From the NCBI RefSeq assembly GCF_029105185.1, contig NZ_JAFMZK010000002.1:469825-533824 (forward strand): 64,000 nt of DNA, read 5' to 3'. The notes under the pieces were generated by a model, which was not told where the DNA came from, did not search any database, and saw nothing but the letters and a program-made list of their open reading frames with translations. Shown one piece after another: positions 45,018 to 54,005 of the stretch. The DNA is from Aliiroseovarius sp. Z3 (GTDB lineage: Bacteria > Pseudomonadota > Alphaproteobacteria > Rhodobacterales > Rhodobacteraceae). Within the stretch, counting starts at the first letter, position 1. Each line of letters opens with the position of its first letter. The position numbers and the translations under genes were made by a program.

Positions 45018-45063
45018 ATTGAAAATCCTCGTGTCGGTGGTTCGATTCCGCCCCCGGGCACCA
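45018..45063 (+). repeat. Island attachment site attR (copy of the tRNA-Phe 3' end)
   Basis: 46 bases identical to 30037-30082. It contains the anticodon loop, T arm, acceptor 3' side and CCA but no 5' half, so it is not a tRNA gene. Confidence 0.9.
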
Positions 45064-45202
45064 CTTGTATCCTCCATAGCAACCATACTGTGTGTGGCGC
45101 GCCGCTACCTTTGGGACTGTTTAAGAACAGCTTTGAGACTCAAAATCTGAATGACTAACGGCTGGGAGCGGGTCGAAGCCCGCTCCGAACCTTTGACTTC
45201 CA

Positions 45203-45475
45203 TCAAATATCGAAGTTCGAGATCAGCAACTCGCCGCGTTTGCCCCGCGCATCGGCCTTCTTCGAGATCGTATAGCTGACATCGACCTCGCAGCCCCGGT
45301 AGGGCGGATCGAGATAGAAGAGCGTGTCCTGCTCATCGTAGCGCCGGATGAGATCAGACCAGTCCAGGCATTCGATGACGACGCCAGCGAGGTGGGTATG
45401 CGTTCGCGCGCGCTCCACCGAGGTTATCCGCATGTTTGCAAGTTGAAGGTCTGGCGTGATCGACAATCGCGGCAC
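45203..45475 (-). pseudogene. Fragment of an adenine-specific DNA methylase
   Basis: About 90 residues. DTLFYLDPPYRGCE is the DPPY motif of D12-class N6-adenine methylases. The N-terminal SAM-binding part is missing, and the sequence after CEVD jumps to a C-terminal-like segment (ARGKRGELLISNF), suggesting an internal deletion. Inactive remnant. Confidence 0.65.
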
Positions 45476-45545
45476 AGATCGGATGTGTAGAGCATGATAA
45501 TACCATCACGCTCTGCTTTAGCTCTCGATAACGAAAGGACAGATT

Positions 45546-45932
45546 ATGAAGCTATCAGATGCAAAAGTGAGGAACGCTAAACCTGGGCCCGTCGTGCAGC
45601 GGTTTTCAGACGGCCACGGACTCTTCTTGAAAGTGAAGACGAACGGAACGAAGACAGCCAACTGGAACTACAGGCACGACGGCAAGCAGAAGACAGCAAG
45701 CTACGGTGTTTATCCAGAGGTCAGCCTGGCTCAAGCCCGTGAAAAACACATGGAAGCGCGCAAGCTTCTGAAGAGTGGTATCAATCCGGTCCATCATGCG
45801 CGCGAGATGAAGAAAGCGGATGGTGCCGTTCTCACAGCTCGATCAAAGACGGACGATGCTACATTCGAAGTTCTCCGCTTATCCTTTCAAGCAAAGTGGA
45901 CGCGAGAAAAGGCGTCGCACAATCCCGCATGA
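45546..45932 (+). pseudogene. Truncated integrase N-terminus (DUF4102)
   Basis: MKLSDAKVRNAKPGPVVQRF and TASYGVYPEVSLAQAREKHM match the DUF4102 domain of P4-type integrases. The catalytic domain is missing: the frame breaks near 45900 at the IS3 remnant. AAAGGAC precedes the ATG. It lies just beyond attR and points away from it, as integrases usually do in a new element. Confidence 0.75.
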
Positions 45933-46312
45933 CTACGGACCTCGCCCTGCAAGCCTTGCTGATGGTCGTCTGGCGGCGCAAGCCAACCGACAGGGTCACA
46001 GTGCATTCCGATCAGGGTTCTCAGTTCACCAGCCGGGAGTGGCAGACGTTCCTTCGCCAGCACAACCTGGAACCCAGCATGAGCCGGCGCGGGAACTGCC
46101 ACGACAATGCCGTAGCAGAAAGCTTCTTCCAGCTGCTGAAGCGGGAGCGGATCAGACGGCGGACATATCCGACCCGAGACGACGCGCGGCGAGACGTGTT
46201 CGAATACATCGAGATGTTCTACAACCCGAAGCGCAAACACACGAACAACGGCATGCTGTCGCCCGTTGACTTCGAGACCAGACAGCAGAAACTGGAACAG
46301 GCAGGTGTCTAG
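45896..46312 (+). pseudogene. IS3-family transposase fragment (OrfB C-terminus)
   Basis: The frame contains VHSDQGSQFTSREWQTFL, NCHDNAVAESFFQLLKRERI and FYNPKRKHTNNGMLSPVDFE, the rve part of IS3-group OrfB with the second Asp and final Glu of DDE. The N-terminal half and OrfA are absent. The junction with the integrase fragment lies near 45900. Confidence 0.8.
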
Positions 46313-46436
46313 GAAACTAGGGGCACCTCACAAACGCCCTTGTGCCTCAGAGCAATTCAGTGCCGCTTGCCGCACCGCTTCAACTTCCAGAGGGCGGCGC
46401 ACGGCGTGGGTCCGCAGCAGGCTTCCAGCTTCAACG

Positions 46437-46742
46437 TCAGAGGCAGGTGGATTGCATTGGTCGAAACCTCAGCCGCCAGACGTGTTCCTGCTTTTTATTG
46501 CGAACAACGATGCCCATATTTTGCCAGCTGGTCAGGGCTTCGCGAACCTTGGCCCGTCCAATCCCAAGCCGCCGCGCAATCTCAACCTCGGGGGGCAGGC
46601 GGTCGCCTACCTTCAGGCCTTCGGCTTCGATCATCATGGAAAGTGCATCTAAGACATCGCGGCTGGTGCCCCCGAAGGGTAATGCCTTCAGCGAACTTCC
46701 AATGCCTTCACTCTGCGTCTCGTGCTGAAAGTTTGTTGCCAC
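46437..46742 (-). pseudogene. GntR/FadR-type regulator without its effector domain
   Basis: 101 residues. GLKVGDRLPPEVEIARRLGI and GRAKVREALTSWQNMGIV form the winged helix-turn-helix of the GntR family. The FCD ligand domain is missing: after about residue 84 the frame enters unrelated sequence next to the IS3 remnant. The protein might still bind DNA but could not sense its ligand. Confidence 0.7.
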
Positions 46743-46783
46743 TTGCGATGGCTCCGGATCATATTGCGTTCAATATCTATCGT

Positions 46784-46820
46784 TAATGTCGGACAAAATG
46801 AACTATAACGTCGGACATTA
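46784..46820. promoter_or_regulatory. Possible GntR/FadR operator pair
   Basis: TGTC-G-GACA (46787-46795) and CGTC-G-GACA (46809-46817) are 22 bases apart, about two helical turns, and lie inside a larger AATGTC/GACATT dyad. They sit 45-75 bases upstream of the truncated GntR gene. The GTC-N-GAC core fits FadR-subfamily operators. Confidence 0.5.
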
Positions 46821-47163
46821 TGTGCTTGCCGCATGATTTTCGCCAGGTAAACCGAATATTATCTTATTGCTTTCATGCGCTTGATAGGAGTTTGGCATCC
46901 TGATCTCAGCGCCCCCAAGACTGGCTCCGACCGGCTCGTATCAGCAGCTGCAGCATAGTAAAGAATGTACCGCAGCATCGAAGAAAGGGCGTATTGGCGA
47001 ACATAGATAAGGGTAACGACAACACGACTGTTCAGACGGATCGCTTGATCGGTTTAGAGCGCGATAGGGTCAATGAGCTCCTTGCGGCGCTTTTCCCGAT
47101 GCCGCAAATTTGTTGAATCTAACTGAGCCGAACCGCCTCAAGGAACCTCATGCAAAAAACCAG
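46821..47163. other. Gap without a recognised gene
   Basis: About 340 bases. I see no convincing gene. It separates the debris zone from the TRAP-sulfonate block. Confidence 0.4.
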
Positions 47164-47919
47164 CTAGACCCTCAGAAAATCTTCTATGATAGAATGGAAC
47201 AACGCAGGTTTTTCCAGATGAACTGCATGAGCGGTTCCGGGTACGACGGAAAGTTGCACATCGGGAATGTTTGTCCAAAGACTTTCCACCTGCGGCCAGC
47301 GATATGATTTATCTGAATCGCCCCAGATCACCAAGGTGGGCATGGTCAGCTTATCCAAGGCGTTGCGACCGTCCCAATTGGCCATCGCCTCAAGAGCGGC
47401 CATGGCGGCCTGAGCGTTGGCCTGAGCGCCGATTTTTGTCAACAGCGGATAGCCAGGTGCTGCCTTTTCAGCCTTGAACCACGTGGCCCCGATCCGTGCG
47501 ATGGTCTTGGCGACCCCGTCGCTTTGCAGCCGCTCGCGCGAGACGGTGATCGGTTCAAACCGGTCCGGCATCAGGCCCAGCGGGCCGGTTCCGTAAAGCA
47601 CCAGTTTTTGTACTGCATCCGGGCGAAGGGCGGCCATTTCCTGGGCGATCATCCCGCCCATGGAATGGCCCATCAACGTGAATTCGGTCACGTCCAGATG
47701 ATCCATCAACTCCAGCACCGACAACGCCATGCCGTTGATGGTTTCACACCCTTCCAGATGACCGGCATCGCCAAAACCGGGAAGGTTGGGGGCGATGACA
47801 TCAAAGCCTGTGCCAAAGGCTTTGATTTCGCTTTCCCACTGGTCTGCACCGCCAAGATAGCCGTGCACCAGCACCATGACCGGACCGGACCCGGCGCGAA
47901 GATAAGGCAGGACCGACAT
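47164..47919 (-). CDS. Alpha/beta hydrolase linked to a TRAP transporter
   Basis: 251 residues. VLVHGYLGGADQWE is the oxyanion-hole region, GHSMGGMIAQEM carries the nucleophile Ser, LVIWGDSDKSYRW the Asp and PGTAHAVHLEKP the His. The whole triad is visible, so it should be active. It could cleave an ester or related bond of an imported substrate. The start at 47919 overlaps the dctM stop, so it is translated from the transporter message. Confidence 0.88.
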   Translation of the reverse strand: MSVLPYLRAGSGPVMVLVHGYLGGADQWESEIKAFGTGFDVIAPNLPGFGDAGHLEGCETINGMALSVLELMDHLDVTEFTLMGHSMGGMIAQEMAALRPDAVQKLVLYGTGPLGLMPDRFEPITVSRERLQSDGVAKTIARIGATWFKAEKAAPGYPLLTKIGAQANAQAAMAALEAMANWDGRNALDKLTMPTLVIWGDSDKSYRWPQVESLWTNIPDVQLSVVPGTAHAVHLEKPALFHSIIEDFLRV

Positions 47920-49220
47920 CAGCGCATCTGCTCCGGCAGCCACAGGGCCACATCAGGGGCTACAATCAGGATGGTGATCAGCAGGATCATGGCGGCGATG
48001 AAGGGCAGGCAGCCCATGATGACATCACCAATGGTGACCTGTTCCCGGCCGATCGCCTGTATGACGTAGAGGTTCAGACCGACAGGGGGCGTGAGCACCG
48101 CAATCTCCATTGTGATGGTATAAACAACGCCAAACCAGATCAGGTCAAAGCCCGCCGCATTCATCAGCGGATAGATCGTCGGCAGGGTGATGAAGGTCAT
48201 CGAAACCGGTTCTAGGAACATGCCGAGGATGATGTAGAATACCAGAACAATGGCCAGCACCGTGTAGGGTGACAGTTCAAACGACAAGAACAGTTCGGTG
48301 AATTGTTGCGGTACGCGGTAATAGGTCAGCACAAAGCCAAACAGCACACCGGCGGACAACAGCAGGCCCAGATATCCCATCGTGCGCATGGTGGCAAAAA
48401 TGGAATCTTTGAACCCTTTCCAGGTCAGCCCGCCGACCCAGAAGGCCAGAATAACCGTCAGCAATGCGGCCACGGCGGCGGCCTCAGTTGGTGTGGCGAT
48501 GCCGGCATAGATGGCGACGGTGATCACAAGACCAATCAGAACCACGGGGCCCACGGTGCTGATGATCATCATCATCGGCATTTTTGTGGCGTCTTCGCTG
48601 CTGGGAATATCCTGCGGCTTCAAAATACCCCAGACCAGCACCACAACCACAAAGCTGGAGACAAGGATCAGGCCCGGGATGACACCTGCGATAAACAGAT
48701 CGCCGATGCTCTGATCGGTTACAATGCCGTAGAAAAGCAGGATCAGGCTGGGCGGGATCAGCACGGAAAGCGTCCCCCCGGCGGCCAGAACACCGCTGGA
48801 CAGGCGTTTGCCATAGCCAAGGCGCAGCATCTCCGGCAGGGCAACGCCCCCAATGGTCAGCGCGCCCACCATCGACGATCCACAAACCGCACCAAACCCG
48901 GCACTTGCCCCGATCGACCCATAGGCGGCAGACCCTTTGATTCGCACACCCTGGTGCAGGAACTGATAAAGGTTTGGGCCGATATTCGACTTGCCGATCA
49001 GCTCGCCCAGAAACACGAACAGCGGCACTGCCAGCAGGATATAGTCGATCCAGACCCCCCACAGCTTGAGCTCGGACGAGACAATGGACGTCTCCCACCC
49101 CTGGATCTGCCAAAGAAAAGGCAGGGACGCGGCGGCAAGGGCAAAGGGGATCGGCAGTCCAATTGAAATGAACAACATCAACAGGCCAAGCAGGCCAAGG
49201 CCAACAACATACCACTCCAT
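47919..49220 (-). CDS. TRAP transporter large permease DctM
   Basis: 433 residues with about 12 membrane segments. FVFLGELIGKSNI, AYGSIGASAGFGAVCGSSM and IPPSLILLFYG match the DctM family, the proton/sodium-coupled channel subunit of TRAP systems. It starts on a TAATG overlap with dctQ and ends overlapping the hydrolase gene. Confidence 0.93.
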   Translation of the reverse strand: MEWYVVGLGLLGLLMLFISIGLPIPFALAAASLPFLWQIQGWETSIVSSELKLWGVWIDYILLAVPLFVFLGELIGKSNIGPNLYQFLHQGVRIKGSAAYGSIGASAGFGAVCGSSMVGALTIGGVALPEMLRLGYGKRLSSGVLAAGGTLSVLIPPSLILLFYGIVTDQSIGDLFIAGVIPGLILVSSFVVVVLVWGILKPQDIPSSEDATKMPMMMIISTVGPVVLIGLVITVAIYAGIATPTEAAAVAALLTVILAFWVGGLTWKGFKDSIFATMRTMGYLGLLLSAGVLFGFVLTYYRVPQQFTELFLSFELSPYTVLAIVLVFYIILGMFLEPVSMTFITLPTIYPLMNAAGFDLIWFGVVYTITMEIAVLTPPVGLNLYVIQAIGREQVTIGDVIMGCLPFIAAMILLITILIVAPDVALWLPEQMR

Positions 49221-49729
49221 TAGAGTTCTCCTGACGGGGCCGGGTTGCGGATCAGGCGGATCAGACGCAAGGCGGCGTAGAATGAGAATAGAACCAGCGC
49301 CAGCGCGCCGGGGGCCCAGAACAGGTAACGGGGCCAGTGCAGAATTTCTGATGCGACACCGGAGTTGAACGACCGGATCGTCGCGCTGACACCCGCATAG
49401 GCAAAAAAGCTGCCGACCGCCAACATCAGGATGTGATTGATGATGTCAAACAGGCGGCGCAGGCTTGGGCGCAGCTGGTCCGTGATCATCGTCACTTTGG
49501 GAAATGCGTCTTCGCGCAGGGCATAGGCCAGCCCGGCAAAGGCCACGGGAAACAGCAAAAGGGCGGTGGCTTCTGTGACCATGCGGTCAGGCTTGCCAAG
49601 CCCATAGCGTACAAACACACCATAAGAAATCCAGAGCATCTGGATCAGCACCACAACCGCACCGGCGCCAGCAAGCCATACAACCGCGCGTTCGATACGG
49701 CGGATCAGGTGATCAATTCCGTCATCCAT
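49220..49729 (-). CDS. TRAP transporter small permease DctQ
   Basis: 169 residues with four predicted membrane segments (AVVWLAGAGAVVVLIQMLW, EATALLLFPVAFAGLAYAL, INHILMLAVGSFFAYAG, WAPGALALVLFSFYAAL). VRYGLGKP and the Arg-rich loops are typical of DctQ, the small subunit that joins DctM. The start at 49729 begins MDDGIDHLIRR. Confidence 0.88.
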   Translation of the reverse strand: MDDGIDHLIRRIERAVVWLAGAGAVVVLIQMLWISYGVFVRYGLGKPDRMVTEATALLLFPVAFAGLAYALREDAFPKVTMITDQLRPSLRRLFDIINHILMLAVGSFFAYAGVSATIRSFNSGVASEILHWPRYLFWAPGALALVLFSFYAALRLIRLIRNPAPSGEL

Positions 49730-49758
49730 GACAGACCTCAGATTTTTGAAAGAAGGGT

Positions 49759-49786
49759 CGGTGGCCCTGGAACGCAAGGGCCACCG
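49759..49786 (-). promoter_or_regulatory. Intercistronic hairpin between dctP and dctQ
   Basis: CGGTGGCCCT and AGGGCCACCG form a perfect ten-base stem with an eight-base loop, directly after the dctP stop and before dctQ. There is no T run, so it is more likely an mRNA-stabilising or attenuating hairpin that keeps DctP levels above those of the permeases. Confidence 0.6.
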
Positions 49787-49800
49787 ATGAAAGCCACGGG

Positions 49801-50796
49801 TCAGGGAGCATGGCTTTCAAGAAGGGCGCGAACGCTGTCGGCCATTTCCATGCCGCAGGCCTCGTTCACCGTTTCGTCCCATTGGGGTTTCACGCTGGCA
49901 ATCAGGCTTGCACGCTGTTCATCCGAAATGGACACGGCAGCACCGCCACCTTGCATCACGGCATTGCCGACCTGCTGATCCACCCAGGCTTCATAGCGCG
50001 GCTGTAACCAGGCTTCGGTCTCGGCGGCCGCGGCCGTCAGGGCCGCCTGTTCGTCGGCGGTCAGTGCATCGAACTTGGATTTGTTCATCATGTACTGAAT
50101 GTTGCCATAGAACAGGTTGGCGTTGACCATATAGGGCATGACGGTCCAGAGCTTCCACGAGCTGTAGGTCGCAACGCCCATATTGATGCCGTCAACCACA
50201 CCGCGTTCCGCCGATTGGAACACCTCTTTCGGGGCCACAAACACCGGCTCTCCGCCCCAGCTTTCGATCATCATGCTAACCAGCGGCCCGATCGAGCGCA
50301 CCAGCTTGCCATCCAACTTGCCAATGTCTTCAATCGGTTCTTCGAACCACCATTCCTGATCGTAGGAATAGTTTGAATTGAACAGCGGCACCAGTCCGGC
50401 ATTGGCGGCTTCGTTCTTGATCAGCTCCGCATATGCGGCATCCAGACCGGTTTGGTCTTCCAGGCTGACCTCAGCCGGGTAAAGCGACGTGACCGCATAG
50501 CAGGGCAGACGGTTGTCGGCATTGATCCAGCTGATGTCCGACACGCCACCCTGTACGGAATCAACCCCTTCGGACCAGCCGTGAAGCGTGCCCGACGGGA
50601 ACACTTCAACCTTGACCGAACCGCCGGTTTTTTCTGCCACGAGATCTGCGAAATGCGTGAAGCCTTCATAGCGAATATCGGATTCGTTAACATAGGTGCT
50701 CAGACGCAGCGTGGTCTCAGCAGAGGCGACGCCAGCTGACAGACCCGCCGCCAAAGCAACAGCCATGGCCGTCGTCGATTTGATAGAAAAGTTCAT
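49801..50796 (-). CDS. TRAP transporter solute-binding protein DctP
   Basis: 331 residues. A signal peptide MNFSIKSTTAMAVALAAG is cut near ASAET. ADLVAEKTGGSVKVEVFPSG near residue 50 is the DctP-family signature, and KLVRSIGPLV holds the Arg that binds the substrate carboxylate. Periplasmic. The ligand is an organic anion; cysteate is a plausible guess from the neighbourhood. GGAGGA lies directly before the ATG. Confidence 0.92.
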   Translation of the reverse strand: MNFSIKSTTAMAVALAAGLSAGVASAETTLRLSTYVNESDIRYEGFTHFADLVAEKTGGSVKVEVFPSGTLHGWSEGVDSVQGGVSDISWINADNRLPCYAVTSLYPAEVSLEDQTGLDAAYAELIKNEAANAGLVPLFNSNYSYDQEWWFEEPIEDIGKLDGKLVRSIGPLVSMMIESWGGEPVFVAPKEVFQSAERGVVDGINMGVATYSSWKLWTVMPYMVNANLFYGNIQYMMNKSKFDALTADEQAALTAAAAETEAWLQPRYEAWVDQQVGNAVMQGGGAAVSISDEQRASLIASVKPQWDETVNEACGMEMADSVRALLESHAP

Positions 50797-50952
50797 ATAT
50801 TCCTCCCATTAAGCGGGTTTATCTGGCGGATCTCCTCACCGCCATGCCCTTGGCCCCCATCCCTGTGACACATGTGTTCGGTCTGGGTCGACCTGTCTCA
50901 AACGCTAGGCGAAAGGGCGCGATCAATGCCAACTCAAATGCGTCATTAAACT

Positions 50953-50967
50953 ATGCAGTTATTGCAT
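50953..50967. promoter_or_regulatory. LysR-type operator between dctP and the first LysR gene
   Basis: Perfect dyad ATGCA-N5-TGCAT, with a T-N11-A core as in LysR boxes. It lies 45 bases before the regulator start and 157 before dctP. The same dyad occurs at 52817. Confidence 0.6.
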
Positions 50968-51012
50968 AACCATTCGTTTCCAGTAAGTTATATTTGATTC
51001 GGAGGGCGAAAA

Positions 51013-51897
51013 TTGGACGTAAACTGGCTTCAGGACTTCATTTGTCTGGCGCGCGTCTTGAATTTTACCCGTGCCGCAGAGGAACGCAACATCACCCAAT
51101 CTGCGTTCAGTCGCCGGATCAAATCGCTGGAAAACTGGCTGGGGGTGCCGTTGATCAAACGCTCCAGCTATCCGGTGCAATTGTCCGAAGCCGGGCAGCA
51201 ATTTCTGCCGGTCGCGCAAGAGGCAATTGCCAATCTGACGGACATTCGCCAGACCCTGCGCGCGCAAGAACAGGGCCGCACTGCCTTTCAACGCTTTGCC
51301 GTCCTGCACACAATCTCGGTCAACTACTTGTCGCACCGTATTGCTGAATTTGAAGATCGCATTCCAAACCTGCGCGTGCGGATTTACTCGGACAATCTCA
51401 GCACCTGTTGCCAGCTCCTGTCGGACGGGACCTGTGATTTTCTGCTCTATTACCGGCACAAGGACGTGCAGCCGGTTTTTGAAGAACGGCATTTTGCGCG
51501 CAAGGATATCGGCACGGAACAGATGATCCCGGTGGCCCAAACCAACGCTGCCCGCGAAGGCGGGTGGGATCTGGACCATCCCGGGCGGCTGCAGATCCCG
51601 TATCTTGGCTATGACCCCAGCAGTTTCCTCGGATCCGTGGTTGATCAAATCATGGGCACCCGCTCGCCCCCTCTTGAGCTGCGATACATGGATGCGCTGA
51701 CCGAGGCGATCAAACGGCGCATGTTGTCGGGCAGCGGGGTTGCCTGGCTGCCCGAAAGCGTGGTGTCAGAGGAGCTGGCCGCGGGTCAGGTGACGCAGGT
51801 TGGCGGGGAAAACTGGCAGGCCACGCTGACCCTGTCCTTGTTCTGCTCGCTTGAGCGTCTGGACAAAACCGGCGAGCAGGTCTGGAATGCGCTATAG
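51013..51897 (+). CDS. LysR-family regulator divergent from the TRAP genes
   Basis: 294 residues. The helix-turn-helix is FTRAAEERNITQSAFSRRIK; the effector domain follows with LPESVVSEELAAGQ near the end. The start is TTG at 51013, supported by GGAGGG nine bases upstream and by the family pattern MDVNWLQDFICLA. The gene faces away from dctP across a region with a LysR-type dyad, so it probably controls that transporter. It overlaps the second LysR gene by six bases at the 3' ends. Confidence 0.88.
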   Translation: MDVNWLQDFICLARVLNFTRAAEERNITQSAFSRRIKSLENWLGVPLIKRSSYPVQLSEAGQQFLPVAQEAIANLTDIRQTLRAQEQGRTAFQRFAVLHTISVNYLSHRIAEFEDRIPNLRVRIYSDNLSTCCQLLSDGTCDFLLYYRHKDVQPVFEERHFARKDIGTEQMIPVAQTNAAREGGWDLDHPGRLQIPYLGYDPSSFLGSVVDQIMGTRSPPLELRYMDALTEAIKRRMLSGSGVAWLPESVVSEELAAGQVTQVGGENWQATLTLSLFCSLERLDKTGEQVWNAL

Positions 51898-52788
51898 CCC
51901 CACAGAGGGCTCAGGAATATTTGTCAGATCAGACCAGATTTGCGTGTTTCCCTCGCCCTGTTGATCAGAGAGGCGGATCAGCATGATGCCCAGATCCTGA
52001 TGCGGCAGGTCATGTAACCGCCGCAGCCGCCCATCGGTTAAATGCCGTTTGACCAGGGTCAGCGGCAGCCATGCCACCCCTATGCCATCCAGCGCGTATT
52101 CACAGGCGGCAAGGGTCAGTGCGGTTTCCGCCTTTGGGGACAACATTACCCCTTGAGGTAACAAAGGCAAAATGCTCTGGCTAAGCAGGCGCCCCAGGAA
52201 AACATCAGGGGGATATGAGATGAACGGGATCTCAGGGTTTTCGGCGTGGAACGCAAGTTCAGGGGACGCCACCGGCACCAATGTATCGCCGCCCAGCCGC
52301 CGCATTTCAAATGCCTGCGGCACCGCAGGGCCGGGGGCCTCAGGGTGTTCATATGTCATTGCGAAATCGGCCTCGCCGGACAAAAGCAGCATCAGGCAAT
52401 TGTCCCGGTTTCCGGATCGTACCCGCACGGAAATGTCCTGCGATTGGGTCAGTTGCCGCACCACCCATGGCGAGATTGTGGTGGTGATGGCGTGCTGGCA
52501 GACAAAAGTCACATCCCGCTTTGCGCCATCTGCAGCCGCTTTCAGGTCGTGTTGCAGGCGACGCAGCCGCGCGCCAAGCTCTCGCAATTCAGGTTCCATG
52601 GCCTGCACGCCGGGCAGGATGGTGACCGGCTTGCAGGACCGGTCAAACAGGGGCACACCGATCCGCTCTTCGATCAGCCGCACCCGCCGCGTGAACGCCG
52701 ATTGGGTCAGAAACCGCCGCTCTGCCGCCCGTGTCAGGGACCCCGTGTCGATCACCGCCAAGATGTCATCAATCCAATCCAACTGCAT
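51892..52788 (-). CDS. LysR-family regulator divergent from cuyA
   Basis: 298 residues. The helix-turn-helix LTRAAERRFLTQSAFTRRVR is close to that of the first LysR. The two share TQSAF(S/T)RR and GVAWLP near the C-terminus, so they are likely paralogues. The gene is divergent from cuyA across the dyad at 52817-52831. In Ruegeria pomeroyi a regulator is linked to cuyA; by position this is its counterpart. Confidence 0.85.
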   Translation of the reverse strand: MQLDWIDDILAVIDTGSLTRAAERRFLTQSAFTRRVRLIEERIGVPLFDRSCKPVTILPGVQAMEPELRELGARLRRLQHDLKAAADGAKRDVTFVCQHAITTTISPWVVRQLTQSQDISVRVRSGNRDNCLMLLLSGEADFAMTYEHPEAPGPAVPQAFEMRRLGGDTLVPVASPELAFHAENPEIPFISYPPDVFLGRLLSQSILPLLPQGVMLSPKAETALTLAACEYALDGIGVAWLPLTLVKRHLTDGRLRRLHDLPHQDLGIMLIRLSDQQGEGNTQIWSDLTNIPEPSVGL

Positions 52789-52816
52789 GAGGTCACCATA
52801 GCGACACGCCCATATT

Positions 52817-52831
52817 ATGCAAGATGTGCAT
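52817..52831. promoter_or_regulatory. LysR-type operator upstream of cuyA
   Basis: Perfect dyad ATGCA-N5-TGCAT with a T-N11-A core, plus a third half-site TGCAT at 52839-52843. It lies 28 bases before the LysR start and 78 before cuyA, a normal position for LysR activation. Confidence 0.65.
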
Positions 52832-52909
52832 GTTGGAGTGCATATTTCGAATTAGATTAGCGGGATTGACCACCATAAGATGCGAGAAAACCAACTTAGG
52901 AGTTTTTCG

Positions 52910-53926
52910 ATGCATCTCGCCCGTTACCCCCGCCGCTTCATCGCCCACCTGCCCACCCCGCTTGAGCGACTGGACCGTCTGACCGCAGAGCTCGGCGGCC
53001 CGGAAATCTGGATCAAACGTGACGATTGCACCGGCCTGTCCACCGGCGGAAACAAGACCCGCAAGCTGGAATTCCTGATGGCCGAGGCCGAGTTGCAGGG
53101 CGCAGAGATGGTGATGACCCAGGGCGCAACCCAATCGAACCACGCGCGCCAAACGGCTGCTTTTGCGGCGAAACTGGGCATGGAGTGCCACATCCTTTTG
53201 GAAGATCGCACCGGATCCGACAACCACAACTACAATTACAACGGCAACGTTCTTCTGGACCATCTGCATGGCGCCACCACCGAAAAGCGCCCCGGTGGTC
53301 TGGACATGAATGCCGAGATGGAAGCGGTCGCCGACAAGCTGCGCGCAGATGGCAAAAAAGTGTACACCATCCCCGGGGGCGGGTCGAACCCGACCGGTGC
53401 GCTGGGCTATGTGAACTGCGCGTTTGAGATGCTGGCGCAGGCCAATGATCGCGGCCTGAAGCTCGACCACATCGTGCACGCCACCGGCAGCGCCGGCACG
53501 CAGGCGGGTCTGATCGTGGGTCTGAAAGCGATGAACGCGCAGATCCCTCTTCTGGGGATCGGTGTGCGGGCGCCCAAACCGAAACAGGAAGAAAACGTCT
53601 ATAACCTGGCCTGTGCCACCGCCGAGAAGCTGGGCTGTGCGGGTGTCGTGCAGCGCGAAGATGTGGTGGCCAACACCGATTACGTCGGCGAAGGTTATGG
53701 CATCCCGACCGACAGCGGCATCGAGGCGATCCAGATGTTTGCCGAGCTGGAATCGATCCTGCTCGATCCGGTCTATTCCGCCAAAGGGGCCGCGGGTTTC
53801 ATTGATCTGATCCGCAAGGGTCACTTCAAAAAAGGTGAACGTGTCGTCTTCCTGCACACCGGCGGTTCGGCCGCGCTCTTTGGCTATGACGGTGCTTTTG
53901 ATCACAGCAAACGCTGGGTCGGCTGA
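52910..53926 (+). CDS. cuyA: L-cysteate sulfo-lyase CuyA
   Basis: 338 residues, fold II PLP enzyme. [20 protein letters not shown] carries the PLP-binding Lys, and [20 protein letters not shown] and [13 protein letters not shown] (phosphate loop) follow. The start [20 protein letters not shown] matches my memory of CuyA from Ruegeria pomeroyi. CuyA splits cysteate into pyruvate, ammonium and sulfite. D-cysteine desulfhydrase and ACC deaminase are close relatives, but the cuyZ neighbour favours CuyA. TAGGAG precedes the ATG. Confidence 0.85.
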   Translation: MHLARYPRRFIAHLPTPLERLDRLTAELGGPEIWIKRDDCTGLSTGGNKTRKLEFLMAEAELQGAEMVMTQGATQSNHARQTAAFAAKLGMECHILLEDRTGSDNHNYNYNGNVLLDHLHGATTEKRPGGLDMNAEMEAVADKLRADGKKVYTIPGGGSNPTGALGYVNCAFEMLAQANDRGLKLDHIVHATGSAGTQAGLIVGLKAMNAQIPLLGIGVRAPKPKQEENVYNLACATAEKLGCAGVVQREDVVANTDYVGEGYGIPTDSGIEAIQMFAELESILLDPVYSAKGAAGFIDLIRKGHFKKGERVVFLHTGGSAALFGYDGAFDHSKRWVG

Positions 53927-54005
53927 CGCCAGACAGTATCAGGTGCGCGTGATCTGGCACAGATTGCGCGCGCCAATTTCACATTTCCGCAGTCAGGAGC
54001 GAACC

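Larger units (their letters stand above)
30083..45063. mobile_element. Integrated genomic island at tRNA-Phe
   Basis: About 15 kb between the tRNA-Phe end and its 46-base copy. It holds a tyrosine integrase, an AlpA-like regulator, a primase-helicase and probable defence cargo. It lacks obvious phage structural or conjugation genes, so it looks like an integrative mobilizable or satellite-type element. The integrase lies about 3.7 kb from the right end, not beside attL, so the element may be composite. Confidence 0.85.

Noticed and set aside
45018..45063. Second tRNA-Phe gene
   Set aside because: Only the 3' part is present, without the acceptor 5' strand or D arm; it is an att site.
46995..47117. 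Short TTG-started frame of about 40 codons
   Set aside because: No ribosome site, domain or supporting context; probably chance.
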